A stretch of 64,000 nt of DNA from Psychrobacter sanguinis (GTDB lineage Bacteria; Pseudomonadota; Gammaproteobacteria; Pseudomonadales; Moraxellaceae), in contig NZ_CP085990.1 in the NCBI RefSeq assembly GCF_020736705.1, positions 1,054,001 through 1,118,000 of the forward strand, written 5' to 3'. Positions 54,753-64,000 of this stretch are shown here, one piece after another. Position 1 is the first letter of the stretch. Each line of letters opens with the position of its first letter. The position numbers and the translations under genes were made by a program. A model generated the notes under the pieces. It was given only the letters and a program-made list of their open reading frames with translations. It searched no databases and was not told where the DNA came from.

Positions 54753-54820
54753 ACTGTATTTTTCTATTACTGTACTTATCTATTATTTTAGTAGCACAAA
54801 CAATTTTAATAGCACAAACG
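54753..54820. repeat. Two adjacent tandem duplications, 16-nt and 18-nt units
   Basis: ACTGTATTTTTCTATT and ACTGTACTTATCTATT (54753-54784) are followed directly by ATTTTAGTAGCACAAACA and ATTTTAATAGCACAAACG (54785-54820). They fill the tatA-tatB gap. Confidence 0.85.
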
Positions 54821-54833
54821 TCTGTAATAGAAC

Positions 54834-55088
54834 CTAAGATTGATGAGTGTCTTCAGCCTTTACTTTTTCTACGGTCACTTTTACTTCTGGGGTATCAGCG
54901 GTCTCGTGATCAAGAACTTTTGGCTGGTTTTTGGCTCTGGCGTGCGCCTCTTCTTCATCCTTAACGGCATCTTTGAAGCCTTTAACAGCGCCGCCTAAGT
55001 CTTTGCCCGCATTTTTTAATTTAGAGGTGCCGAAGATAAGCACAGCAATGCCGAGGATAATTAATAACTGCATTGGAGATAGGCTCAT
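54834..55088 (-). CDS. tatA: Twin-arginine translocase subunit TatA
   Basis: 84 residues. One TM helix (about 5-20), the Phe-Gly hinge in [13 protein letters not shown], the amphipathic helix [12 protein letters not shown], and a polar tail. It polymerises to form the translocation pore. AAGGA lies before the ATG. It follows hisIE by about 70 bp, the familiar his-tat linkage. Confidence 0.95.
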   Translation of the reverse strand: MSLSPMQLLIILGIAVLIFGTSKLKNAGKDLGGAVKGFKDAVKDEEEAHARAKNQPKVLDHETADTPEVKVTVEKVKAEDTHQS

Positions 55089-55156
55089 GATAGTGTCCTT
55101 TTATTCAACTCATTAATTTAGTGAAAACTCTCGAACCATTTAAGATAAACAGAAGC

Positions 55157-56113
55157 CTATTGAGTACGGCTGTTCTTCTCATCAATACCAGAGAGCCCAA
55201 ACCGTCTTGCTAACTCTACCAAGACACGATCGGACTGTATATTAAACCAAGCTAATGTGACAATTGTATGGAACCAAACGTCCGCTATTTCATAGATGAG
55301 ATCGTCAGTTAAAGCCTGATACTCAGGGGCTGTCTCATTATCTGCACTAATCATAGTGTTCGTGGCGTTATTGGCAAAAGCCAAGTCTTTAGCCGCTATA
55401 ATACTCTCTACTGCTTCTTCACCTACTTTTTCTAAAATCTTGTTCAGCCCTTTTGCATATAAGCTTGCCACATAAGAGCTTTTGGCATCGGCTTGTTTAC
55501 GCTCTGCCATTACCGCATCTAACTGTTTTAGCACCGTACTGGCATCGATAGAGGTCGCCGTCTTTGTCGCCATACTTGGCGTCTCTCGGGTCTTATTATC
55601 GACCGTTGCTATTATAGCACTCGTTGTGTCAGAGGAAGTAGTGCCATAAATATCATCTGGGTCTTTAAGGACAGGCGCTACGGTTTCCCAGCTAGGTGAC
55701 GCTGATGTCAAATCTAGCTTACGGTAAAAGCAAGATTTGCGTCCAGTATGACAGGCAATATCGCCAATTTGGGTCACTGTTAACACAATCACATCGGCAT
55801 CACAGTCTAAATGAATGTCATGAACAATTTGAGTATGCCCTGATGTCTCTCCTTTGTGCCACAACTTGCCTCGTGAACGCGAAAAATAAACAGCAGTCTT
55901 GGTCTGAGCGGTAAGCAGCAAGGACTCTCGATTCATCCAAGCCATCATTAAGATTTCACCGGTGGTCTTATCTTGAGCAATTGCCGGTACTAAGCCATCG
56001 GCAGTATAGCTAATCTCATCTAACCATACTGGGTATTCGTGGTTATCACTATTAACATCATCTGTGCTAAGACGGTTGTGGTTTTCACTAGCTGGTGTAT
56101 TGGGATTGGACAT
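55157..56113 (-). CDS. hisIE: Bifunctional phosphoribosyl-AMP cyclohydrolase / phosphoribosyl-ATP pyrophosphatase
   Basis: 318 residues joining HisI and HisE, which carry out steps 3 and 2 of histidine synthesis. HisI part (about 25-135): [31 protein letters not shown], zinc-binding DCDADVIVL and [11 protein letters not shown] Thr/Ser-rich linker of about 60 residues follows. HisE part (about 190-315): [20 protein letters not shown] and [15 protein letters not shown]. Many relatives keep the two as separate genes, so the long linker is notable. It begins a unit with tatABC. Confidence 0.94.
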   Translation of the reverse strand: MSNPNTPASENHNRLSTDDVNSDNHEYPVWLDEISYTADGLVPAIAQDKTTGEILMMAWMNRESLLLTAQTKTAVYFSRSRGKLWHKGETSGHTQIVHDIHLDCDADVIVLTVTQIGDIACHTGRKSCFYRKLDLTSASPSWETVAPVLKDPDDIYGTTSSDTTSAIIATVDNKTRETPSMATKTATSIDASTVLKQLDAVMAERKQADAKSSYVASLYAKGLNKILEKVGEEAVESIIAAKDLAFANNATNTMISADNETAPEYQALTDDLIYEIADVWFHTIVTLAWFNIQSDRVLVELARRFGLSGIDEKNSRTQ

Positions 56114-56282
56114 GAGGCGGCACCCTATTAATCAAGTTATATCTAAATATGGTCAAAGGTTAAGATTGGGGTCATGCTGGTATAGCTACTCAATACTGTA
56201 GTATATAGGTTTATATAAAAGACAGCATTACATTGTAGCGAATGAAGTGAGGCATTTATACCGCAAGTTACATCGCCTTTTA

Positions 56283-56314
56283 TGATGCAGTATTGTTGTG
56301 ATGCAATGTGTTGA
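56283..56314. repeat. Two-copy tandem repeat, 16-nt unit
   Basis: TGATGCAGTATTGTTG is followed directly by TGATGCAATGTGTTGA, sharing 12 of 16 positions. Intergenic, upstream of the rpmI promoter. Confidence 0.55.
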
Positions 56315-56385
56315 TACTCATGTTGAGACTAAGGTCTAAAGTTTTAAGAGTAGAACTTAAAATCCGCTTAAAGGTATGATTTTAG

Positions 56386-56414
56386 TTGGTTAACACTGTG
56401 GTATCTGATATAAT
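56386..56414 (+). promoter_or_regulatory. Sigma-70 promoter of rpmI-rplT
   Basis: -35 TTGGTT (56386-56391), 17-nt spacer, -10 TATAAT (56409-56414). Transcription would start near 56421, giving a leader of about 160 nt. Confidence 0.8.
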
Positions 56415-56459
56415 GCGCGCTTCCCACCTCAAGGCAGTGCTGTAATTATCTTTATATCG

Positions 56460-56473
56460 AGCAATTAATTGCT
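56460..56473. repeat. 14-bp perfect palindrome in the rpmI leader
   Basis: AGCAATTAATTGCT reads the same on both strands. Located about 40 nt into the predicted leader, it could be an operator or part of a folded leader RNA. Confidence 0.6.
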
Positions 56474-56583
56474 GTTTATAAGGGTTAGTAAACACACTGA
56501 CGAACAGGTTTTCCCTTGGCTGTTAAGTGAGCTGTTATCTTTTGATAATCGCTGATACTGGCAACAAAGAATAAGAGGTTCTT

Positions 56584-56781
56584 ATGAAAGTTAAAATGAA
56601 AACTAAGCGTGGCGCTGCTAAGCGTTTCAAAAAAACTGCTAACGGCTTCAAACGCAAACAAGCGTTCAAACGTCACATTCTGACCAAAAAGTCTCCTAAA
56701 CGTATTCGCCAATTACGTGGTACGAAACTGGTACATGTTGCTGATGTAGCTGCGGTTCGCCGTATGTGCCCTTATTTATAA
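56584..56781 (+). CDS. rpmI: Ribosomal protein bL35
   Basis: 65 residues, the normal length. Seen: [36 protein letters not shown], strongly basic. Part of the large subunit. AGAGG before the ATG. Followed by rplT after 90 bp. In E. coli and many relatives infC precedes it; here the upstream neighbour is the divergent hisIE. Confidence 0.97.
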   Translation: MKVKMKTKRGAAKRFKKTANGFKRKQAFKRHILTKKSPKRIRQLRGTKLVHVADVAAVRRMCPYL

Positions 56782-56871
56782 ACCCACTTAATTTCTAACG
56801 TTCTTATACTATTTTTAATTTAATGTATTAACAGTATAAGTTCAGGCAAATCAATTTATTAGGAGTATTTT

Positions 56872-57228
56872 ATGGCCCGTGTAAAACGTGGTGTTCAAGC
56901 AAACCGTCGTCACAAAAAAATCTTAAAGCGCGCTAAAGGTTATTACGGCGCTCGCTCAAGAGTTTATCGTGTAGCTGTACAAGCTGTAACTAAAGCTGGT
57001 CAGTATGCTTACCGTGACCGTCGCAACAAAAAACGTACTTTCCGTCGTCTATGGATCGCTCGTATCAACGCTGGTGCACGTTTAAATGGTTTAAGCTATA
57101 GCCGTTTCATCAATGGTTTGAAAAAAGCAAACATCGAAATCGATCGTCGCGTTCTAGCTGACATCGCTATGCATGATGCTGCTGCATTCACTGCATTGAC
57201 TGAAAAAGCAAAAGCTGCCTTAGCTTAA
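56872..57228 (+). CDS. rplT: Ribosomal protein bL20
   Basis: 118 residues. Basic N-terminal extension [19 protein letters not shown], then [31 protein letters not shown] and [13 protein letters not shown], all typical. An early large-subunit assembly protein that in some bacteria represses its own operon by binding the leader mRNA. Strong ribosome site (AGGAG). Terminator follows, so pheST is a separate transcript, at least in part. Confidence 0.98.
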   Translation: MARVKRGVQANRRHKKILKRAKGYYGARSRVYRVAVQAVTKAGQYAYRDRRNKKRTFRRLWIARINAGARLNGLSYSRFINGLKKANIEIDRRVLADIAMHDAAAFTALTEKAKAALA

Positions 57229-57281
57229 TTTATTTTAATGTAGACAAATTAAGCACTAAGTAGTTATTATTGTTATAAAAG

Positions 57282-57309
57282 AAGCCATCGCATATGATGG
57301 CTTTTTTTA
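57282..57309 (+). terminator. Terminator of rpmI-rplT
   Basis: AAGCCATC (57282-57289) pairs with GATGGCTT (57296-57303), followed by TTTTT. Confidence 0.9.
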
Positions 57310-57363
57310 TTTTATTTGCTTACAATTACTGAAGCTGAAAATTCATAACTATTATATAAACGC

Positions 57364-57394
57364 TTAAATTGCGGCCCACATTTAAATTGCAGCC
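57364..57394. repeat. Two-copy repeat, 18-nt period
   Basis: TTAAATTGCGGCC (57364) recurs as TTAAATTGCAGCC (57382), one mismatch. It lies between rplT and pheS. Confidence 0.6.
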
Positions 57395-57415
57395 AATAGT
57401 GAATACGCTTAAACT
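57387..57415 (+). promoter_or_regulatory. Possible promoter of pheST
   Basis: -35 TTGCAG (57387-57392), 17-nt spacer, -10 TAAACT (57410-57415). Weak -10. No Phe-rich leader peptide is present, so pheM-type attenuation is not supported. Confidence 0.35.
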
Positions 57416-57450
57416 CTAGGTACCTGATATCGTACCAAGGCTGCCATTAG

Positions 57451-58605
<1,155 letters not shown>

Positions 58606-58707
58606 GCTTGCAGACAGCGACATTTAGATATTAATGAGCGACTGTTTTAACAAGTCAATTAATATCCTATAACAAACATAATAATTTGACAGCCTTTTGA
58701 GAATTCT

Positions 58708-61119
58708 ATGAAAATTAGCGAACAATGGTTACGCGAGTGGGTAAACCCCAATAATGATACACAGGCTCTAGCCGATCAACTAACTATGGCTGGCCTTGAA
58801 ATTGATGATATTGAAGCTGTTGCGGCAGATTTCAGCGGTGTGGTTATCGGTGAAGTGATCAGTGTCGAGCCGCACCCTGATGCGGATAAGCTGCGCGTGA
58901 CACAGGTTAATATCAATGCTGAAGCACCACTACAGATTGTTTGCGGTGCTCCAAACGTACGCGTAGGTATGCGCGCACCAGTAGCAACCATCGGGGCCAA
59001 TTTGCCTAGTGAAGATGGCAAAGGCTTTAAGATTAAAAAAAGCAAACTGCGCGGTGTAGAGTCACAAGGCATGCTATGCGGCGCTTCAGAAATTGATCTA
59101 CCAGATGTGGTCGATGGTCTGCTCGAGCTACCTGAAGATGCGCCTATCGGACTCGATATTCGTCAGTACTTTGGGTTAGACAATAAAATTTTAGACATCT
59201 CAATTACCCCTAACCGTGGTGACTGCTTTAGTGTACGCGGTATTGCCCGCGAAATAGGCGTGATTAATGGTCTAGCAACGACTGCGCCAGAAATAACCAT
59301 GCAACAAGGTGAAGTTGATACGACTCAAGCGGTTACTGTTGAAGCAGTAGAGGCCTGTCCACGTTATTTGGCCCAGCCTGTGTTAAATATTGACCGTAGC
59401 ATCGAAACTCCTGATTGGATGCAAAAAGCCTTATTACAAAGTGGGCAGCGCTTGCATAATTTCTTAGTCGATGTGACCAACTATGTGCTATTAGAGTTGG
59501 GTCAACCCCTACATGCATTTGATGCCGACAAATTGGTAGGCAAGATTCAGGTACGTATTGCCAAAGAGGGCGAGAAAGTTGAGCTGCTTAATGAACAAAC
59601 CATTACTTTAAAGGGTGATGAATTGGTCATTGCTGATGATGAAGGTATCTTGGCATTAGCAGGTATCATGGGTGGCATGCGCAGTAGTGTCACTGACAGT
59701 ACGACTAATATTGTTATAGAAAGTGCTTTTTTCGATCAGTTAGCTATTGCAGGTCGTGCCCGTCGTTTTGGGCTACACACAGATGCTTCGCAGCGTTTTG
59801 AGCGTGGGGTAGATTTTGAGTTACCTATGACCGCTTTAAACCGTGCGGTTAACTTGATTAGCGGTATCGCTAACGGTAAGGCTGGCCATATTACTGTGGT
59901 CGAAAATGTAGCTAAACTGCCAACCAGAGCAGCGGTTGAGTTGCCACTACACAAAGTTGCTGAAGTGATTGGTATTGAGATCGAAAAGCAGCGTATTATC
60001 GATATCTTGACTCAATTAGAGATTAAGGTGGAAGAGCAGCAACAGGATGGCGTAACTGTGTTAAGCTGTTTGCCACCAAGTCATCGTTTTGACATTGAAA
60101 TTAAAGAAGATTTGATCGAAGAGATTGCCCGTATCTACGGTTATGACAACATCCCAAGTACGTTACCAAATCTGGGTGTTGACATGCGTTATGACGATAC
60201 AGCAGATTTGACACATCGTTTAAAGTTAACCATGGTCGATGCCGGTTATATGGAAGCGATCAGCTTTAGCTTTAGTGATGAGAAGATTGAAAAAGCATTG
60301 GATGATGCTAAATTGGGTAATTTACTGGCGTTGGCTAACCCTATTTCTGCAGATTTAGCAGTGATGCGCCGTACCTTGCTATCAAGCTTGATTCCTTGCG
60401 TGCAGTATAATTTAAACCGTCAGCAGCCGCGTGTGCGTTTCTTTGAAACGGGCTTGAGCTTCGTTGGTGCGACGATTGATGAATTAGTGCAGACTCTAAG
60501 CTTAGCTATTGTGGCCACAGGTGATGTCAATCCTGAACAAGCACATAGCAATCGTCCTATGGACTTTTTTGATCTAAAACACGATGTAGAGCAGCTACTT
60601 CCTGCAACTTTAGAAGAGTCGCGCATCAGTTATCAGCGCAGTGAAATGGCATTTTTACACCCTGGACAAAGCGCTGAGCTATTAATCGATGGCAATGTAA
60701 TTGGCTGGTTAGGTCAGCTTCATCCCAGTGTGGCACAGAAGCTTGATTTACCGACGACGTGGGTAGCGCAATTGGCTTTAGCACCTATTTTGCAAGAGGC
60801 CAGAGCGACTCAAACTATTGCAAGCCCTTCTAAGTTTCCACAAGTGCGCCGTGATATTGCTCTACTGGTAGATGCAGAAATTCCTCGTCAACAGTTATCA
60901 CAGACCATTCGCAATGCTGGGGGTGAGTTGTTACAACAGCATTGGTTGTTTGATGTGTATCAAGGCGAGCATACTCCAGAGGGTATGCGTTCAGTGGCTT
61001 TTGCTTTAATTTGGCAAGACATTGCACAGACCTTATCAGATGAGGTAGTAAACGAGTCAATGCAACGTGTTATCACTGCGCTAGAGAGTGAACATGGGGC
61101 GCAGTTAAGAGACAGTTAA
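58708..61119 (+). CDS. pheT: Phenylalanine-tRNA ligase beta subunit
   Basis: 803 residues, near the E. coli length (795). Domains in order: tRNA-binding OB fold (about 40-150, HPDADKLRVTQVN and SQGMLCGASE), B3/B4 editing region (about 210-385, ITPNRGDCFSVRGIAREIG just before it), B5 (about 400-475), class II-like core (DIEIKEDLIEEIARIYGYD), and C-terminal FDX-ACB anticodon domain (FPQVRRDIALLVD). Cotranscribed with pheS. Followed by a 13-bp perfect hairpin and ihfA. Confidence 0.97.
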   Translation: MKISEQWLREWVNPNNDTQALADQLTMAGLEIDDIEAVAADFSGVVIGEVISVEPHPDADKLRVTQVNINAEAPLQIVCGAPNVRVGMRAPVATIGANLPSEDGKGFKIKKSKLRGVESQGMLCGASEIDLPDVVDGLLELPEDAPIGLDIRQYFGLDNKILDISITPNRGDCFSVRGIAREIGVINGLATTAPEITMQQGEVDTTQAVTVEAVEACPRYLAQPVLNIDRSIETPDWMQKALLQSGQRLHNFLVDVTNYVLLELGQPLHAFDADKLVGKIQVRIAKEGEKVELLNEQTITLKGDELVIADDEGILALAGIMGGMRSSVTDSTTNIVIESAFFDQLAIAGRARRFGLHTDASQRFERGVDFELPMTALNRAVNLISGIANGKAGHITVVENVAKLPTRAAVELPLHKVAEVIGIEIEKQRIIDILTQLEIKVEEQQQDGVTVLSCLPPSHRFDIEIKEDLIEEIARIYGYDNIPSTLPNLGVDMRYDDTADLTHRLKLTMVDAGYMEAISFSFSDEKIEKALDDAKLGNLLALANPISADLAVMRRTLLSSLIPCVQYNLNRQQPRVRFFETGLSFVGATIDELVQTLSLAIVATGDVNPEQAHSNRPMDFFDLKHDVEQLLPATLEESRISYQRSEMAFLHPGQSAELLIDGNVIGWLGQLHPSVAQKLDLPTTWVAQLALAPILQEARATQTIASPSKFPQVRRDIALLVDAEIPRQQLSQTIRNAGGELLQQHWLFDVYQGEHTPEGMRSVAFALIWQDIAQTLSDEVVNESMQRVITALESEHGAQLRDS

Positions 61120-61192
61120 TGGCAATTGCTTGTTTATTATTGCTATAAAGGCTATTGAGTTTTTGACACATTGTTTGATTTTTACTTTTGCT

Positions 61193-61223
61193 TAGGAAAT
61201 GGAGGGCTAACCTCCATTTCCTA
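61193..61223. repeat. 13-bp perfect hairpin between pheT and ihfA
   Basis: TAGGAAATGGAGG (61193-61205) pairs completely with CCTCCATTTCCTA (61211-61223) around GCTAA. There is no T-run on either side, so it is not a standard terminator. It could be an RNA-processing site, a protein-binding operator or a partial terminator. Confidence 0.7.
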
Positions 61224-61355
61224 ACATTTGATTTAAAATTGAATAATGTATTAGGAGGGTACCTTTTGAGTAGGATGCTCATAAGGTGTTAATATAATTA
61301 TAATTCTGGGTCTTTTAAGGCCCAATTAAGGATTTTAGACGATAAGGAAGCCGTA

Positions 61356-61661
61356 ATGATGGACAAACCAGAAACACTGACTAAAGCAGATATCATTGAT
61401 CATTTAGTAAGTAAATTTGGATTTACTAGACAACAGGGTAGGATGTTAGTAGATTCCTTTTTTGATGAGATATATGATAATTTGGTAGAGGGAAGAGACG
61501 TCAAGCTTTCAGGCTTTGGCAATTTTATCTTAAAAGATAAGAAAAGCAGACCTGGAAGAAACCCTAAGACGGGTGAGGAAGTACAAATTTCAGCACGTCG
61601 AGTAGTGACCTTTAAGGCTAGTCAAAAATTGCGTCGCCAAGTAGAAGGTCAGCAGTTTTAA
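61356..61661 (+). CDS. ihfA: Integration host factor subunit alpha
   Basis: 101 residues of the HU/IHF family; with IhfB it bends DNA. Seen: LTKADIIDHLVSKFG, VKLSGFGNFILKDKKSRPGRNPKTGE (quoted in part), and ARRVVTFKASQKLR. The beta-arm has Pro in RPGRNPKTG, needed for the DNA kink. AAGGAAG precedes the first of two adjacent ATG codons. Two overlapping TATAAT boxes at 61293 and 61299 suggest its own promoter, though no good -35 is visible. Confidence 0.96.
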   Translation: MMDKPETLTKADIIDHLVSKFGFTRQQGRMLVDSFFDEIYDNLVEGRDVKLSGFGNFILKDKKSRPGRNPKTGEEVQISARRVVTFKASQKLRRQVEGQQF

Positions 61662-61881
61662 TCTTTCTCCTAGCCTGAAACTTAATCTTAGTCATAACCT
61701 CAATTTTAATTGATTAGGTTGGTTTTCAATAGTGGGTGGTTGGGTAGTATGGGTATAGTAATAACACTATGACTTACTACTCACTAGAAGTAGTAAGTTC
61801 TGAATTTAGCAATACTAGAACTATGATTACCACTTTTTCAATCAATAGATACTGCGTAATAAAAAATAAATAGCCCAGTTG

Positions 61882-61929
61882 TCTATTAAAGCTATCTATT
61901 AAAATTGGTTATTAAAACTATCTATTAAG
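61882..61929. repeat. Irregular CTATTAAA tandem repeats
   Basis: TCTATTAAAGCTA, TCTATTAAAATTGGT, TATTAAAACTA and TCTATTAAG follow one another, with unit lengths of 13, 15 and 11 nt. Confidence 0.7.
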
Positions 61930-61935
61930 AAAGCA

Positions 61936-61970
61936 AAAAAAAGAGAGCCAATAGGCTCTCTTTTTTTTAT
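61936..61970. terminator. Bidirectional terminator
   Basis: AAAAAGAGAGCC and GGCTCTCTTTTT pair around AATA, with long A and T tracts. It serves the Ala-rich lipoprotein gene and possibly ihfA. Confidence 0.93.
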
Positions 61971-62018
61971 ACTATTACAAAGTAAAGTTACTAAGCAATA
62001 GACAGGTCTAATACCCTA

Positions 62019-62378
62019 TTACTGAGCTGTAGTAGTTTCAGTAGTAGTAGTTGCAGTGTCAGCAGCAGCTTCTGCATCAGTAGCAGCAGCGTCAGCAGCA
62101 GCGTCAATGTTGTTAGCTTCTTGAGTAGCTTCAGCGTCGCCAGCAGCAGCAGCAGCTTCAGCGTCAGCAGCAGCAGCTTGAGTATCAGCTACAGCAGCGT
62201 CTGCAGCAGCAGTGTTTTCGCCTTCAGCAGCGGCTTGGTCAAGCTCAGCTGATGCGTCTTGTAACTCTTCTTGAGCATCGTTAACGTCTTCAACAGCGTT
62301 TTCTTTGTTGCTGTCACAAGCTGTTAAGCCCATAGTTGCTGCCATTAAACCTGAAAGTGCAAGTAGCTTAAGTTTCAT
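62019..62378 (-). CDS. Small Ala-rich lipoprotein, hypothetical
   Basis: 119 residues from ATG 62378, supported by TTGGAGAAAATT upstream and a normal signal peptide; an earlier in-frame codon at 62417 is unlikely. Lipobox LTAC (Cys about 21), then SNKENAVEDVNDAQEEL, predicted helical, and a long Ala/Asp/Glu/Thr-rich tail ending in Thr repeats. Composition recalls the Lpp-like or spacer lipoproteins of this family, but no heptad pattern of Lpp is clear. Strong terminator; likely well expressed. Function unknown. Confidence 0.8.
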   Translation of the reverse strand: MKLKLLALSGLMAATMGLTACDSNKENAVEDVNDAQEELQDASAELDQAAAEGENTAAADAAVADTQAAAADAEAAAAAGDAEATQEANNIDAAADAAATDAEAAADTATTTTETTTAQ

Positions 62379-62890
62379 AATTTTCTCCAAGAAAGTGAAA
62401 TATAACTGACACAACACCTTATAAAAAGTTACGCAGAAATAAGAAGTATTGCTGTCGATTAACTTAATATAAATACAATTTTGCAGAGTCAGAATTCGTT
62501 AGCGATTATACATCACTAATATTACAAGTTAAAGTAAATTTGGTTAAACATTATATTTAGATACAATTTTTAACGAAACGATTGGAACAAATTACCAGTA
62601 AGTTTCGACTGCACTAGCCAATAAATATACAAAATAGCTATTTATTAAATTGGCAGGTGTTCTAAACTCTAGTTTTATATGTTTGCATATAATATAGATT
62701 TACTTGTAAAAAGCTACAAAATAATTTGGATAAAAAGTGACTAAATGTAAATATTTGAGTTAATCAGCAATAATTCATAGCGTAACCCTCAAATATTTGC
62801 TTATTATACTTTTTAACAGAATATCGTGCATCAAAAATTTTAGCCGGAGATTAATGAAATATCTGGTTATTGAGTTATATGTGTACAACT

Positions 62891-62917
62891 AGACTATAAA
62901 TAAATGACTTATAGTCT
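62891..62917. repeat. 9-bp inverted repeat
   Basis: AGACTATAA (62891-62899) pairs with TTATAGTCT (62909-62917) around a 9-nt loop. It overlaps the stop codon of a 12-codon mini-frame and directly precedes the 15-nt array. Confidence 0.6.
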
Positions 62918-62920
62918 ATA

Positions 62921-62995
62921 ACTAAGTGACTTAAAACTAACCGGCTTAAAGTTGAGTGGCTTAGAATTAAGTGATTTGCAATGAAATGATTTCCA
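62921..62995. repeat. Degenerate tandem array, five units of exactly 15 nt
   Basis: ACTAAGTGACTTAAA, ACTAACCGGCTTAAA, GTTGAGTGGCTTAGA, ATTAAGTGATTTGCA and ATGAAATGATTTCCA are adjacent and in strict register. Similarity fades from left to right. It lies 85 nt before the metallopeptidase start. Confidence 0.88.
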
Positions 62996-63080
62996 AAAAA
63001 TAATTTAACGACTAAACATTAAGAGGCAGCTATTATTAGACGCCCAAAGAAGTTTAAGTGATAATAGAGGCGAACTATAT

Positions 63081-63950
63081 ATGAAATGGCAAGGCGATAG
63101 ACGTAGCACAAACGTACGTATGAGCGGCGGTAAAGCTGCCGGTGGCGGTATATTTGGTATTATCATTGGTTTAGTGCTGTGGTTGGTATTTGGGGTGAAC
63201 CCAATGACTGCCTTTCAAACTGGCCAAAGCGTAACCGCTGGTAGTAGTAGTAGTACTCAACCCGTAAATGATGACAGTCGCGATACTCAGTTTGTAGAGA
63301 CTATTCTGGCAAATACAGAAGATGTTTGGGACCAGATATTTAAAGACTTAGGCGGTACTTATAAAAAACCTACTTTAGTCCTATTTAATGGACGTACGAA
63401 TTCTGCTTGTGGTAGTGCTACCTCTGCAACGGGCCCTTTTTATTGTCCTGGCGATCAACAATTATATTTAGATACTTCGTTCTTTGCTGAAATGCGTAAT
63501 AGCCTAGGTATATCTGGAGATCAGCAGGAATCAGCTAATCCTGAAAACCAGGATAAAGCAGGTGACTTTGCCCAAGCTTACGTTATAGCCCATGAAGTAG
63601 GACATCACGTGCAGACATTACTTGGCATTTCTCAAAAGGTGACTGAAGCACGACGTCAATTAAATGAAACTCAAGCCAATCAATTATCCGTACGTCAAGA
63701 GTTGCAAGCAGATTGTTTTGCAGGAGTTTGGGCTAATTATAATCAACAACGTGTTGATTTCTTAGAACCCGGCGATATTGATGAGGCGCTACATGCTGCT
63801 AGCCAGATTGGAGATGATCGCTTAACTCGAGGTACAGTATCACCAGATAACTTTACCCATGGAACCAGTCAACAACGTGTTAATTGGTTCACCCGTGGTC
63901 TAAATAGTGGAAATATTAACAATTGTGATACCTTTTCAGGGTCTATCTAA
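63081..63950 (+). CDS. Neutral zinc metallopeptidase (YpfJ / KPN_02809 family)
   Basis: 289 residues of Pfam Zn_peptidase (PF04228). Begins MKWQGDRRSTNV, then a Gly-rich stretch and one TM helix (about 23-39), so the catalytic part is probably outside the cytoplasm. Seen: zinc site AYVIAHEVGHHVQTLLG with HEVGH (HExxH, about 171-175), downstream RQELQADCFAGVWAN supplying the third ligand region, and GTSQQRVNWFTRGL at the end. Length is typical. Physiological substrate unknown. AGAGG lies before the ATG. Confidence 0.92.
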   Translation: MKWQGDRRSTNVRMSGGKAAGGGIFGIIIGLVLWLVFGVNPMTAFQTGQSVTAGSSSSTQPVNDDSRDTQFVETILANTEDVWDQIFKDLGGTYKKPTLVLFNGRTNSACGSATSATGPFYCPGDQQLYLDTSFFAEMRNSLGISGDQQESANPENQDKAGDFAQAYVIAHEVGHHVQTLLGISQKVTEARRQLNETQANQLSVRQELQADCFAGVWANYNQQRVDFLEPGDIDEALHAASQIGDDRLTRGTVSPDNFTHGTSQQRVNWFTRGLNSGNINNCDTFSGSI

Positions 63951-64000
63951 ATAAGATTTTTTATTGATTTATCTTAGTTTTGAATTGATATGATTGTTTC

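Larger units (their letters stand above)
56114..56583. other. Intergenic region between divergent hisIE and rpmI, with long rpmI leader
   Basis: 470 bp. Holds a 16-nt duplication (56283-56314), a strong promoter (56386-56414) and a 160-nt untranslated leader with a 14-bp palindrome at 56460-56473. No infC gene or other coding sequence. Confidence 0.6.
61662..62018. other. Intergenic region downstream of ihfA
   Basis: 357 bp between convergent genes. Contains CTATTAAA repeats (61882-61929) and a bidirectional terminator (61936-61970). No coding sequence. Confidence 0.6.
62379..63080. other. Long AT-rich intergenic region
   Basis: About 700 bp between divergent genes. Contains a 12-codon mini-frame with a good ribosome site (62854-62892), a 9-bp inverted repeat overlapping its stop (62891-62917) and a 15-nt tandem array (62921-62995). 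The upstream part, 62400-62850, shows nothing I can name. Confidence 0.55.

Overview
The window looks like chromosomal DNA of a gammaproteobacterium of the family Moraxellaceae, most likely Psychrobacter. This is inferred from protein character, moderate-to-low GC judged by eye, and familiar clusters (lgt-thyA-folA, hisIE-tatABC, rpmI-rplT-pheST-ihfA, urtABCDE). No database search was possible. Nearly all of it is housekeeping or ordinary accessory chromosome. I see no prophage, insertion sequence, CRISPR array, rRNA or tRNA gene.

Layout. 1-4 kb: an RND efflux permease (cut by the left edge) and its periplasmic adaptor, both on the minus strand. 4-13 kb: single genes, namely a Gln-rich small protein, a MOSC protein, an enlarged OmpW-like porin, a D-lactate dehydrogenase-type flavoenzyme, a glycosyltransferase, a macrodomain protein, an orphan PTS EIIC and a DUF2058 protein. 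13-16.7 kb: two tandem alkaline phosphatases, one a predicted lipoprotein and one a predicted soluble periplasmic enzyme. 17-24 kb: a 54-residue lysine-rich protein, HchA, an EthA-like monooxygenase, a DMT exporter and RecG. 24.6-32.5 kb: Lnt, an Ala/Thr-rich anchored protein, a POT peptide transporter, an aminopeptidase P and a ClsC-like phospholipase D. 32.7-35.3 kb: lgt-thyA-folA. 35.4-41.7 kb: the urea ABC transporter urtABCDE. 42-52.9 kb: NRDE protein, zinc alcohol dehydrogenase, RppH, GDSL autotransporter esterase, OsmC, MAPEG, DusC, an interrupted ASCH gene, an unknown lipoprotein and an SF1 helicase. 53.2-56.1 kb: hisIE-tatABC. 56.4-61.7 kb: rpmI-rplT, pheST and ihfA. The right end holds an Ala-rich lipoprotein and a YpfJ-type zinc metallopeptidase.

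How genes fit together. The peptide transporter lies beside an Xaa-Pro aminopeptidase, which suggests peptide uptake and breakdown. UrtABCDE imports urea, but no urease gene lies in the window. The alkaline phosphatases scavenge phosphate in the periplasm. Lgt and Lnt process lipoproteins, of which this window encodes at least four candidates.

Most notable observations. (1) Many intergenic gaps contain degenerate tandem arrays of 15-19 nt units. Period is conserved but unit sequence differs from gap to gap; the clearest are at 11034-11152 (17 nt), 42916-42995 (16 nt) and 62921-62995 (15 nt). (2) The ASCH gene carries an in-frame TGA exactly where the family has Trp, with about 40 further in-frame codons of convincing ASCH sequence behind it. 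(3) A lysine-rich mini-protein has a strong ribosome site and its own terminator. I found no convincing multi-gene system that looks undescribed.
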